64,000 bases of DNA from Geodermatophilus amargosae (GTDB lineage: Bacteria > Actinomycetota > Actinomycetes > Mycobacteriales > Geodermatophilaceae), in contig NZ_FPBA01000001.1 in assembly GCF_900116515.1 (NCBI RefSeq), positions 310,001-374,000 of the forward strand, read 5' to 3'. The notes under the pieces were generated by a model that was not told the DNA's origin, searched no databases, and was given only the letters and a program-made list of their open reading frames with translations. Position numbers and translations under genes: made by a program. Below are positions 32,136 through 39,809 of the stretch, piece after piece (positions within the stretch are counted from its first letter, which is position 1; each line of letters begins with the position of its first letter).

Positions 32136-32923
32136 CCGAGATCCGCCCGGCGGCGACGGTCCTGGTGCTCCGCGACGGCGAGCAGGGCCTGGAGGTCCAC
32201 CTGCTGCGCCGCACGCGCGGGATGCCGTTCGCCGGCGGGATGACCGCCTACCCGGGCGGCGGCGTGGACCCCCGCGACGGCGACACCGAGGTCGCCTGGG
32301 CCGGGCCGGCGCCCGGGGAGTGGGCGCAGGCGCTCGGCTGCGACGAGCGGACGGCGCGCGAGCTGGTGTGCGCCGCCGTCCGCGAGACGTTCGAGGAGGC
32401 CGGCGTGCTGCTGGCCGGGTCACCCGACGGCACCGACGTCGTCCCGGACGTCTCCGGGGACGACTGGGAGGTGCAGCGCCAGGCGCTGCTGACCCGCGAG
32501 CTGTCGCTGGCCGAGCTGCTGGCCACCCGCGGGCTGGCGCTGCGCGCGGACCTGCTGCGGCCGTTCGCGCACTGGATCACCCCGCCGCAGGAGACCCGGC
32601 GCTACGACACCCGGTTCTTCGCCGCGGCACTGCCGGTCGGCCAGGAGGCCCGGGACGTGTCCGGTGAGGCCGACGAGGCCAGCTGGCTGACCCCGGAGGC
32701 CGCGCTGACGCAGATGCGGGCGGGCACCCGGCCGATGCTGCCGCCGACCATCCACACCCTCAGCCAGCTGTCGGCGTTCCCCGACGTCGCGGCCGCGCTG
32801 GCCGGCTCCCCGCCGGAGCCGCTGCACCCCATCATGCCGGAGCTGAAGACCACGCCCGAGGGACGCTTCGCCGAGCTCCCCGACGGCACCCGCATCGGTC
32901 TGGTCGTGCCGCTCCCCTCGTGA
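32132..32923 (+). CDS. NUDIX hydrolase (NUDT19-like)
   Basis: 263 residues. The NUDIX box is split: YPGGGVDPRDGD is separated by about 25 residues from the catalytic part CAAVRETFEEAGVLL, as in the NUDT19/RP2 subfamily, which hydrolyses CoA derivatives. The ATG overlaps the ridA stop. In mycobacteria the neighbouring place is taken by a beta-lactamase-fold gene (Rv3677c), which is not present here. Confidence 0.88.
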   Translation: MTEIRPAATVLVLRDGEQGLEVHLLRRTRGMPFAGGMTAYPGGGVDPRDGDTEVAWAGPAPGEWAQALGCDERTARELVCAAVRETFEEAGVLLAGSPDGTDVVPDVSGDDWEVQRQALLTRELSLAELLATRGLALRADLLRPFAHWITPPQETRRYDTRFFAAALPVGQEARDVSGEADEASWLTPEAALTQMRAGTRPMLPPTIHTLSQLSAFPDVAAALAGSPPEPLHPIMPELKTTPEGRFAELPDGTRIGLVVPLPS

Positions 32924-32933
32924 CCCTCCGGGT

Positions 32934-33127
32934 CACCCTGCGGTCAGGTGCCGTCCCCCGGCTGCGCTGAGCCCCACCGTCGCGTCCGGCGGGGACCCTC
33001 CGGGCCCGCCACCGGCCACGACACCCTGCGGTCAGGTGCCGTCCCCCGGCTGCGCTGAGCCCCACCGTCGCGTCCGGCGGGGACCCTCCGGGCCCGCCAC
33101 CGGCCACGACACCCTGCGGCCAGGTGC
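32934..33127. repeat. 88-bp perfect tandem repeat, 2.2 copies
   Basis: Units 32934-33021 and 33022-33109 are identical; a third begins at 33110 and breaks off after about 18 bases with one change. Each unit starts CACCCTGCGGTCAGGTG and contains the imperfect hairpin CCCCACCG...CGGCGGGG. It lies between the NUDIX stop and a strong terminator. It has no open reading frame that I would call a gene. Confidence 0.95.
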
Positions 33128-33130
33128 GTC

Positions 33131-33177
33131 GAACGCGAGAGGCCCGGAACCGAGCCGGTTCCGGGCCTCTGGCGTTC
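33131..33177. terminator. Strong bidirectional terminator between NUDIX gene and crp
   Basis: Inverted repeat with 21-bp arms (33131-33151 and 33157-33177), a single mismatch and a 5-base loop, between convergent genes. Confidence 0.85.
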
Positions 33178-33183
33178 AGGGGT

Positions 33184-33858
33184 TCAGCGCGCGCGGCGGC
33201 GGAGCCGGTCCTCGTCCAGGACGACGACCGACTTGCCCTGCAGCTGGATCCAGCCGCGGTGCACGAAGTCGGCCAGGGCCTTGTTGACGGTCTCCCGGGA
33301 GGCGCCGACCAGCTGGGCCAGCTCCTCCTGCGTGAGGTCGTGCTTGACCCGCAGGCCGTCGGACTCCCGGCTGCCGAATCGGTCGGCCATCTGCAGCAGC
33401 GCCTTGGCCACGCGGCCGGGGACGTCGGTGAAGATCAGGTCGGCCACCGAGTCGTTGGTGCGCCGCAGCCGCCGGGCCAGCACGTGCAGCAGCCGCTCGC
33501 CGACCTCGGGGTGCGCCTCGATCCACGGCCGGAGCACCGACTGCGGCATCTTGGCCAGCTTCACGTCGGTGACCGCGGTGGCCGTGGCCGTGCGCGGGCC
33601 GGGGTCGAACACTGAGAGTTCACCGAACTGGTCGGAGGGGCCCATGACGGCGAGCACGTTCTCGCGGCCGTCGGGGGAGCGGCGGGACAACTTGATCTTG
33701 CCGCTCAGCACGATGTAGAGGCTGTCGCCCGGCTCGCCCTCGTTGAACACGACCCGGCCCCGGGGCAGGGTCATCGTCTCCAGACGACTGGCGACCGGGT
33801 CGACGGCCTCCTCCGAGAGCCCCTGGAAGAGCCCCGACTGGGCCAACACCTCGTCCAC
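33184..33858 (-). CDS. crp: CRP/FNR family cAMP-responsive regulator
   Basis: 224 residues, the same length as M. tuberculosis Crp (Rv3676). The cyclic-nucleotide pocket is in [15 protein letters not shown], the hinge in [24 protein letters not shown], and the DNA-recognition helix in [16 protein letters not shown]. Two adjacent GTG codons (33861, 33858) could start it; 33858 ([14 protein letters not shown]) lines up with the mycobacterial protein and has GGAGAGG 7 bases upstream. A TGTGC-N6-TCACC site over its own promoter suggests autoregulation. Confidence 0.95.
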   Translation of the reverse strand: MDEVLAQSGLFQGLSEEAVDPVASRLETMTLPRGRVVFNEGEPGDSLYIVLSGKIKLSRRSPDGRENVLAVMGPSDQFGELSVFDPGPRTATATAVTDVKLAKMPQSVLRPWIEAHPEVGERLLHVLARRLRRTNDSVADLIFTDVPGRVAKALLQMADRFGSRESDGLRVKHDLTQEELAQLVGASRETVNKALADFVHRGWIQLQGKSVVVLDEDRLRRRAR

Positions 33859-33924
33859 CACGTGTCCTCTCCACCCCACCGTTCGCGCTCGACGTGCGGG
33901 GCTACCGCGCCCGCGTCCAGGGGG

Positions 33925-33952
33925 AGTCTAGGCGGCTGTGCCCACGGTCACC
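33925..33952 (-). promoter_or_regulatory. crp promoter with CRP-like box
   Basis: TAGACT on the minus strand (33925-33930) is a -10 candidate. TGTGC-CCACGG-TCACC (33937-33952) fits TGTGA-N6-TCACA in 8 of 10 defined positions and lies in the spacer/-35 region, a position suited to repression. Confidence 0.45.
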
Positions 33953-34021
33953 CGTTCGGAGACACGCGGGGTGACCCCGCGGGGTGAGGAGGGCCCCCGT
34001 CGGGGACGCGTTCCGCCCGGT

Positions 34022-34261
34022 TCAGACGAGGGGTTCGGAGCTCTGGCGGACCCGGGACCGGCGACGGCGGCGCCAGCGGGTCATCGCCCGGCGGATGCCC
34101 GAGGCGGCCAGCGTGTCGACCTCGCCCGGGGTCGCGGACGAGAGGAACTCGGCCACCTCGCGCGGCGACGTCGGCCGACGCAGCGGCTCCTCGACCCGCT
34201 CCATCACGAGGAGGAAGGCGATCACCATCGGTGGGAAGAGGATGACGATGAGCGCGACCAC
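34022..34261 (-). CDS. Small membrane protein (Rv3675-like place)
   Basis: 79 residues: one hydrophobic helix at the N-terminus ([19 protein letters not shown]) followed by a charged part ending in a run of Arg. GTG 34261 is selected because AGGAGG lies 5 bases upstream. It occupies the position of the small membrane gene Rv3675 between crp and nth. Function unknown. Confidence 0.65.
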   Translation of the reverse strand: MVALIVILFPPMVIAFLLVMERVEEPLRRPTSPREVAEFLSSATPGEVDTLAASGIRRAMTRWRRRRRSRVRQSSEPLV

Positions 34262-34338
34262 GTCCACCTCCTGTCCGGTCGCTGTGAGCAGGGCTGTCGC
34301 GATGATGACACGGGCCCGGAGTCGTCGCCGGTGACGCA

Positions 34339-34344
34339 TACCCT
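34339..34344 (+). promoter_or_regulatory. -10 element of the nth operon, leaderless
   Basis: TACCCT followed by 7 bases and the GTG of nth. Confidence 0.5.
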
Positions 34345-34351
34345 CGACCGC

Positions 34352-35134
34352 GTGTCCTCGCCGGCCTACGCGCGCCCCGCAGCGCGCCGTGCTCCTGCCT
34401 CCCGCCCGGCGGCCGTGCCGTTCGACCCGGACGAGACGCCGCTGGCCCGCACCCGCCGCGCCCGCCGGATGGCCCGCGAGCTCGCGGTGATCCACCCCGA
34501 CGCGCACTGCGAGCTCGACTTCACCAACGCCTTCGAGCTGCTGGTGGCCACCGTCCTGTCCGCGCAGACGACCGACAAGACGGTCAACAGGGTCACCCCG
34601 GCGCTGTTCGCGAAGTACCCGGACCCGGTGGCGCTGGCCGGCGCCGACCGCGGTGACCTCGAGGAGATCCTCAAGCCCACCGGCTTCTTCCGTGCCAAGG
34701 CCAACTCGGTCCTCGGGCTCGCGCAGGCGCTGGTCGAGCGGTTCGACGGCGAGGTCCCCGGGCGGATGGCGGACCTGGTCACCCTGCCCGGCGTGGGACG
34801 CAAGACGGCGAACGTCGTCCTCGGCAACGCCTTCGACGTGCCGGGGCTGACCGTCGACACCCACTTCGGCCGGCTGGTCCGCCGCTTCGGCTGGACCGCC
34901 GAGGAGGACCCGGTCAAGGTCGAGGCGGAGATCGCCGAGCTCGTCCCGAAGCGTGACTGGACGATGTTCAGCCACCGCGTGATCTTCCACGGCCGGCGCG
35001 TGTGCCACGCCAAGAAGGCCGCCTGTGGCGCGTGCGGGCTGGCGCGCTGGTGCCCCTCCTACGGCATCGGCCCCACCGACCCCGAGGCGGCGCTGAAGCT
35101 GGTCAAGACGCCCGCGGCGTCGGACACCGAGTGA
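34352..35134 (+). CDS. nth: Endonuclease III
   Basis: 260 residues; a base-excision DNA glycosylase/AP lyase for oxidised pyrimidines. The helix-hairpin-helix [13 protein letters not shown] contains the catalytic lysine, VDTHFGRL the catalytic aspartate, and the 4Fe-4S cluster cysteines are C-x6-C-x2-C-x5-C (near residues 222-238). GTG 34352 is set by the leaderless promoter; the first 30 residues are Ala/Arg/Pro-rich. The stop overlaps the next gene (GTGA). Confidence 0.96.
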   Translation: MSSPAYARPAARRAPASRPAAVPFDPDETPLARTRRARRMARELAVIHPDAHCELDFTNAFELLVATVLSAQTTDKTVNRVTPALFAKYPDPVALAGADRGDLEEILKPTGFFRAKANSVLGLAQALVERFDGEVPGRMADLVTLPGVGRKTANVVLGNAFDVPGLTVDTHFGRLVRRFGWTAEEDPVKVEAEIAELVPKRDWTMFSHRVIFHGRRVCHAKKAACGACGLARWCPSYGIGPTDPEAALKLVKTPAASDTE

Positions 35135-35715
35135 GCGCCCGGCGCACGGCCGCGCTGCTGCTCGCCCTGGGCCTGGCGCTGTCCGCCTGTACGGCAGAGG
35201 CCGACGAGCCCGACACCCCCCGGCGGGCCACCGTCGCCTCCACGCAGACGGACCTGGCGACCTGCCCGGAGCAGCCCGACGAGCCGGCGGCCGACGGCGA
35301 CCTGTCGGCCGTCGCGCCGATCGAGTGCTTCACCGGCGGCACGCTGGACCTCGGCCGCGCGCCCGGGACGCCCACCGTGCTGAACCTCTGGGCCAGCTGG
35401 TGCGGCCCGTGCCGTGAGGAGCTGCCGCTGGTGCAGCAGCTCGCCGACCTCGCCGGCGACCGCGTCCGGGTGCTGGGGGTCATCAGCCAGGACGGCGTCC
35501 CGCAGGCGGCCTCCTTCGCCGAGGACGCCGGCGTCACGCTCCCCGGCGCCTTCGACGGGCGGGGCGACGTCGCCGCGGCGCTGGGTCTGCGCGGTCTGCC
35601 GCACACGGTGTTCCTCGCCGCCGACGGATCGGTGGCCTTTGTGCGGACCGGGGCGGTCGAGTCCGTCGACGAGCTGCGCGGTCTGGTCGCCGAGCACCTG
35701 GGGGTGCAGCTGTGA
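35131..35715 (+). CDS. TlpA-like thioredoxin-fold lipoprotein (Rv3673c-like)
   Basis: 194 residues. Lipoprotein signal with lipobox LSAC (Cys about 20); thioredoxin fold with [13 protein letters not shown] (redox WCGPC near residue 91) and cis-proline in GLPHTVFL. Probably a membrane-tethered extracytoplasmic thiol oxidoreductase, possibly for cytochrome maturation or for the disulphide of the MarP-like protease three genes on. GTG overlaps the nth stop. Confidence 0.92.
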   Translation: MSARRTAALLLALGLALSACTAEADEPDTPRRATVASTQTDLATCPEQPDEPAADGDLSAVAPIECFTGGTLDLGRAPGTPTVLNLWASWCGPCREELPLVQQLADLAGDRVRVLGVISQDGVPQAASFAEDAGVTLPGAFDGRGDVAAALGLRGLPHTVFLAADGSVAFVRTGAVESVDELRGLVAEHLGVQL

Positions 35716-36482
35716 CCGGCCTGCTGCCCGGCGTCGACACCACCGGCCTGCCCGGTTACCTGCAGCGGCTGGTGGCCGCAGCGGGCGACCTGCCGCTGCG
35801 CCACCGCATGCAGGCCGCCACGGACACCGCGCGCCGGTCGGCGGTGCTGATCCTCTTCGGCGAGGGCCCGCGCGGCGCCGACGTCCTGCTGATCGAGAAG
35901 TCCGCGCGGCTGCGCACGCACGCCGGGCAGCCGGCCTTCCCCGGCGGCGGCGCCGATCCCGGTGAGGACTACCCGGTGGGCACCGCGCTGCGGGAGGCGC
36001 AGGAGGAGGCCGGCGTCGACCCCGACGGCGTCCGGGTGCTGGCCACGCTGCCCGAGCTGTTCCTCGGGCCCTCGGACAACCTCGTCGTCCCGGTGGTGGC
36101 CTGGTGGGCCGACCCGCGCGACGTCACCGTCGGTGATCCGCAGGAGGTGGCCCGGGTGGCCCGCGTGCCGCTGGCCGAGCTCGCCGATCCGGCCAACCGG
36201 TTCCGCGTGCGGCACCCGGCCGGCTACGTCGGGCCGGCGTTCGGCGTCGCCGGGATGGTCGTGTGGGGCTTCACCGCGGGCCTGCTCGACGCCGTCCTCG
36301 AGGCCGCCGGCCTGGCGCGGCCGTGGAACCCCCGCGACGTGCGTCCGCTGGAGTCGGCAGGGGCCCGCCCCGAGAGCGCGCCCGGGTCGCTCGGCGAGGG
36401 CGGCGTGGAGGACGCCGCCGCGCCGACGGTGGCCGACGGCGGGCCCGGGGACCCCGCGGCGCGTACGGTTCCGCGCCGATGA
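35712..36482 (+). CDS. NUDIX hydrolase, CoA pyrophosphatase type (Rv3672c-like)
   Basis: 256 residues. NUDIX box GGGADPGEDYPVGTALREAQEEAG follows the CoA-type motif (SARLRTHAGQPAFPGG, like LLTKRS..L..H.GQ.SFPGG). Likely hydrolyses CoA or related dinucleotides. The C-terminal 50 residues are Pro/Gly-rich and disordered. GTG overlaps the previous stop. Confidence 0.9.
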   Translation: MTGLLPGVDTTGLPGYLQRLVAAAGDLPLRHRMQAATDTARRSAVLILFGEGPRGADVLLIEKSARLRTHAGQPAFPGGGADPGEDYPVGTALREAQEEAGVDPDGVRVLATLPELFLGPSDNLVVPVVAWWADPRDVTVGDPQEVARVARVPLAELADPANRFRVRHPAGYVGPAFGVAGMVVWGFTAGLLDAVLEAAGLARPWNPRDVRPLESAGARPESAPGSLGEGGVEDAAAPTVADGGPGDPAARTVPRR

Positions 36483-36492
36483 GGGAATGGCG

Positions 36493-36948
36493 ATGAGCGG
36501 GACGTGGACGCGCCGCCTCCCGGCGGCGCTGGCCGGTGCGGTGCTGGCGGCCGGGGTGCTGGCCGGCTGCGGCTCGGACGGCGGCTCCGGCGACGGCGCG
36601 GCGCCCTCCAGCAGCGACGCGTCGCTGGGCACCGTGACGACGGGGGAGGACGGCGTCCAGGAGGTCACCATCCAGACGCCGGACGACTACGTGTTCGTGC
36701 CCGAGACCTTCACCGTGGCCCCCGGCCGGGTGCGGCTGACCGTGCAGAGCACCGCCACGCAGGCCACCCACAACTTCCGCTTCACGCCCGGCGCCGGCGT
36801 CGAGGAGATCCCCGAGGAGATCCCGCTGCTGGCCGCCGGGGACACCGAGACCATCGAGTTCGAGGTCACCGCGCCCGGCGACCACCCCTTCGAGTGCAGC
36901 TTCCACGTCCAGCTCGGCCAGACCGGCGTCATGACGGTGCGCGGCTGA
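36493..36948 (+). CDS. Cupredoxin-domain lipoprotein
   Basis: 151 residues. Lipobox LAGC (Cys about 24) after a Sec signal, a Gly/Ser/Asp-rich linker, then a beta-sandwich with the type-1 copper ligand set: His in ATHNFRF, Cys and His in ECSFHVQLG and Met in TGVMTV. So probably an extracytoplasmic blue-copper electron carrier. ATG 36493 is preferred over 36487 because GAGGG is 7 bases upstream of it. It is inserted between the NUDIX and MarP genes, which are adjacent in mycobacteria. Confidence 0.85.
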   Translation: MSGTWTRRLPAALAGAVLAAGVLAGCGSDGGSGDGAAPSSSDASLGTVTTGEDGVQEVTIQTPDDYVFVPETFTVAPGRVRLTVQSTATQATHNFRFTPGAGVEEIPEEIPLLAAGDTETIEFEVTAPGDHPFECSFHVQLGQTGVMTVRG

Positions 36949-36951
36949 TCC

Positions 36952-38133
36952 ATGTCGCTGGTCGACCTCGCCCTCATCGTCCTCGCCCTGGTCTTCGCCT
37001 TCTCCGGCTTCCGCCAGGGCCTCGTGGTGTCGGCGACCTCCTTCCTCGGCTTCCTCGGCGGCGCCGTCCTCGGTGCGCAGCTGTCCGGGCCGGTCGCCGA
37101 CCGGCTCGACGGGTCGCCGGTGACCCGGGTGTTCGCCGCCCTGGTCGTCGTCCTGGCGGGGGCGCTGCTCGGGCAGGTGCTGGCCGGTGCGATCGGGAGG
37201 GCGGTGCGCCGCCGGGTCACCTGGGAGCCGGCCGAGGTGCTCGACTCGGTCGCCGGTGCGGTGGTGTCGGCGGTGGCGGTGCTGCTCGTGGCGTGGATGG
37301 TGGCCACCCCGCTCGCCAGCGCCCCGTTCCCGGGGCTGGCCGGGCAGGTCCGGAAGTCGGCGCTCGTGCAGGCGGTCGACCGGGCCGTCCCCGACAGCGT
37401 GCGCGCGGTCTACGACTCCCTGCGCGAGGCGATCGACCGCCGCGGGCTGCCCGACGTCCTCGACCCGCTCACGCCGACCCAGGCCCGCGAGGTGGAGGCG
37501 CCGGACCAGACGCTGGCCACCAGCCCCGTCGTCGGCCAGGTGCAGGGCTCCGTGGTCAAGATCAGCGGCGTCGCTCCGTCGTGCTCCCGGCAGATCGACG
37601 GCTCCGGCTTCGTGTACGCGCCCGGCCGCGTGATGACCAACGCGCACGTGCTCGCCGGGGTGGACGACCCCGTGGTCGAGGCCGAGGGCGAGGAGTACGA
37701 GGCGACGACGGTCTACGTCGACGAGGAGGTCGACATCGCGGTGCTGGCGGTGCCCGACCTGCCGCAGGTGGCGCTGGCCTTCGCCCCGCAGGTCTCCGAC
37801 ACCGGCGACGGCGCGATCATCATGGGCTACCCGGGCGGCGGGGCGCTGTTCATCGGCCCGGCCCGCGTGCGCGACCAGGGCCCGATCAGCGGCCCGGACT
37901 TCCGCAACACCCGCACGGTGCAGCGCGACGTCTACGCGCTCTTCGGCGAGGTGCGCGCGGGCAACTCCGGCGGGCCGCTGTTCGACCCGGACGGGCAGGT
38001 CCTCGGGGTGGTCTTCGCCTCGGCGATCGACGACCCGGCCACCGGCTACGCGCTGACCGCCCACCAGGTCGCCCCGGCCGCGCGCGCCGGGTCCACCGCG
38101 ACCGCCGAGGTAGACACCGGCCCGTGTGAATAG
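36952..38133 (+). CDS. marP: MarP-like membrane serine protease
   Basis: 393 residues. Residues 1-125 form a CvpA-like domain of four helices; residues 190-393 are a periplasmic trypsin-fold protease with triad His232 (TNAHVL), Asp261 (VDIAVL) and Ser339 (GNSGGPL). Cys211 and Cys392 match the disulphide that activates M. tuberculosis MarP (Rv3671c), which is needed for acid and oxidative resistance and cleaves the RipA hydrolase. ATG 36952, 3 bases after the cupredoxin stop. Followed by a 90-base convergent gap without a clear hairpin. Confidence 0.93.
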   Translation: MSLVDLALIVLALVFAFSGFRQGLVVSATSFLGFLGGAVLGAQLSGPVADRLDGSPVTRVFAALVVVLAGALLGQVLAGAIGRAVRRRVTWEPAEVLDSVAGAVVSAVAVLLVAWMVATPLASAPFPGLAGQVRKSALVQAVDRAVPDSVRAVYDSLREAIDRRGLPDVLDPLTPTQAREVEAPDQTLATSPVVGQVQGSVVKISGVAPSCSRQIDGSGFVYAPGRVMTNAHVLAGVDDPVVEAEGEEYEATTVYVDEEVDIAVLAVPDLPQVALAFAPQVSDTGDGAIIMGYPGGGALFIGPARVRDQGPISGPDFRNTRTVQRDVYALFGEVRAGNSGGPLFDPDGQVLGVVFASAIDDPATGYALTAHQVAPAARAGSTATAEVDTGPCE

Positions 38134-38223
38134 AAGGACGCCTCTGCCCCCCACCGCTCGCAGGCTCGGGGCGGGACCCTGCCCGGGGGCCATCGTCCAC
38201 CGGACCCCTGCGGGGGCCTCTGC

Positions 38224-39168
38224 TCAGTGGGCCCAGTCGGCGATGGCCGTGCCGACCTCGGCCGCTGCCTCCTCGGGCGGGAAGTGGCCGATGCCGGGGA
38301 GCTCGCGCCACTCGTAGGCGCCGGCCACGTAGCGGCCCGAGCCCCGGGCGGTCCGCGGCAGCACCAGCGGGTCGGCGTCGCCGTGCAGCTGCAGGGTGGG
38401 CGCGGTGACCGGGGCGGCCATCCGGCGGGCGTAGCGCAGCCCGTCGGGCCGCACCTGCGAGCGCCCGGCCCAGCGGAAGTACTCCATCGACCCGTAGGCC
38501 GCCTGGGGGATCCGCGCGGCCGAGCGGTAGCGCCCCACTGCCTCGGCGAAGTCGGCGGTCTGCGTCCAGTCCGGCCCGGCCCAGTCGCGCAGCCACTCGG
38601 CCACCGGGTCGTCGTCGGTGCGGGTCAGCCGCCACTCGGGCAGCCGCGGCAGCTGGAAGCGCAGGACGTGGCGCAGGGCCCGCCGCTGGGCGGCGTCGCG
38701 CAGGCCGGAGCGCAGCAGCCGGGGATGGGCCATCGAGACGACGACCAGCCGGCGCACGACCCGCGGGTGCAGCGCGGCCATCGTCCAGGCGACGAGCCCG
38801 CCCCAGTCGTGGCCGACGACGACGGCGTCGCGCTCGCCCAGGGCGCGGACGAGCGCGGCGACGTCGCTGGCCGCCGTCGGCAGGTCGTAGCCGCGCGGCG
38901 GCTTGTCGCTGGCACCGTAGCCGCGCAGGTCGGCCGCGACCGCCCGGAACCCGGCCGCGGCGAGGACGGGCAACTGCGCCCGCCAGGTCCACCAGAACTG
39001 CGGGAAGCCGTGCAGCAGCAGGACCAGTGGACCCTCCCCGGCCTCGGCCAGGTGCAGCCGGACGCCGTTGGCCGAGGCGTCGCGGTGGAGCCAGGGGCCG
39101 GGCAGCAGGACGCTGGTGGCGTCGGGCCGCTCGCCGGCGGGGACGCCCCCGGTCGTGCCGGCGCTCAG
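38224..39168 (-). CDS. ephE: Alpha/beta hydrolase, EphE-like epoxide hydrolase, CTG start
   Basis: 314 residues if started at CTG 39168. Oxyanion motif LLLHGFPQFWW (HGFP 53-56), nucleophile Asp121 in VVVGHDWGGLVAW, acid in HGDADPLVLP, histidine in GIGHFPPEE. The conserved N-terminus (PGPWLHRDASANGVRLHLAEAG) is clearly coding, yet between the preceding stop and the HGFP motif the frame has no ATG, GTG or TTG. The CTG overlaps the stop of the upstream gene as CTGA, the same geometry as ATGA/GTGA overlaps here. A TTG at 38973 would delete the oxyanion hole. Corresponds to Rv3670. Confidence 0.85.
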   Translation of the reverse strand: MSAGTTGGVPAGERPDATSVLLPGPWLHRDASANGVRLHLAEAGEGPLVLLLHGFPQFWWTWRAQLPVLAAAGFRAVAADLRGYGASDKPPRGYDLPTAASDVAALVRALGERDAVVVGHDWGGLVAWTMAALHPRVVRRLVVVSMAHPRLLRSGLRDAAQRRALRHVLRFQLPRLPEWRLTRTDDDPVAEWLRDWAGPDWTQTADFAEAVGRYRSAARIPQAAYGSMEYFRWAGRSQVRPDGLRYARRMAAPVTAPTLQLHGDADPLVLPRTARGSGRYVAGAYEWRELPGIGHFPPEEAAAEVGTAIADWAH

Positions 39169-39668
39169 ACCAGGTAGCTGTCGGGGGAGCGCCGCTCGAC
39201 GCGCCCGTTGCTCACCGTGGGCAGCGCGCGGCGCCGCTGGCCCGGCTCCTCACGGTGCATGACGTCGGGCAGCTCGCGCAGCGACTCCATCGTCCGCTCG
39301 GGCTTGTCGATCTTCTTGAGCATCCGCAGGCCGACGAACCCCGCGATCGCGGCGACGAGCAGCAGGCCGACGGTGACGATGAGGTAGGACACCCAGCGGG
39401 GCAGGCCCAGCCAGGTGAAGAACTCGGCGAGCGTGACGAACAGGTAGATGCCGGCGAAGGCCAGCAGCACCCCCGCGACGGCGAACAGCGCGACGCTCAT
39501 GCCCGCCTTCTTGGCCGAGCGGCTGATCTCGGTCTTGGCCAGCTCGATCTCCGCGCGGATCAGCGTGGAGACGTCGGCCATGGCGCTCTGCACCAGTGAG
39601 CCCACGGAGGGGTCGGCGCTGGCGGCATGCCGCGCGGCGGGCTGGGTGGACGACGCGCTGTGGGCCAC
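39165..39668 (-). CDS. Phage-holin-3-6-like membrane protein (Rv3669-like)
   Basis: 167 residues: amphipathic N-terminal region (DVSTLIRAEIELAKTEISRSAK), two hydrophobic helices (about 55-82 and 92-117) and a basic C-terminal tail. This is the actinobacterial Phage_holin_3_6/DUF1469-type family, not a phage gene in context. GTG 39668. It precedes ephE with a CTGA overlap. Confidence 0.85.
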   Translation of the reverse strand: MAHSASSTQPAARHAASADPSVGSLVQSAMADVSTLIRAEIELAKTEISRSAKKAGMSVALFAVAGVLLAFAGIYLFVTLAEFFTWLGLPRWVSYLIVTVGLLLVAAIAGFVGLRMLKKIDKPERTMESLRELPDVMHREEPGQRRRALPTVSNGRVERRSPDSYLV

Positions 39669-39743
39669 GGGGGCTCCTCCCTGGTCGGACTGTCGGACGG
39701 CCGCGGACGGCCTGCCGAGGATCGTCCCCCATGATCGCCGGAC

Positions 39744-39789
39744 GCGCGTCCCGGCTTCCCCCTGCCGAGCGTGGGGAGCCGGGACGCGC
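39744..39789 (-). terminator. Terminator after acs
   Basis: Arms 39744-39761 and 39773-39789 pair over 17 bp with one bulged base and an 11-base loop, 20 bases beyond the acs stop. Confidence 0.75.
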
Positions 39790-39809
39790 GACCGGTCTCA
39801 GGCCTCCGT

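Noticed and set aside
32924-33183. Short coding frames through the 88-bp repeat
   Set aside because: The repeat gives open frames by composition, but none has a start context or recognisable protein sequence.
39165-39668. Holin-like gene as a sign of a prophage
   Set aside because: The protein belongs to a chromosomal actinobacterial family at a conserved place between ephE and acs; no other phage gene is near.
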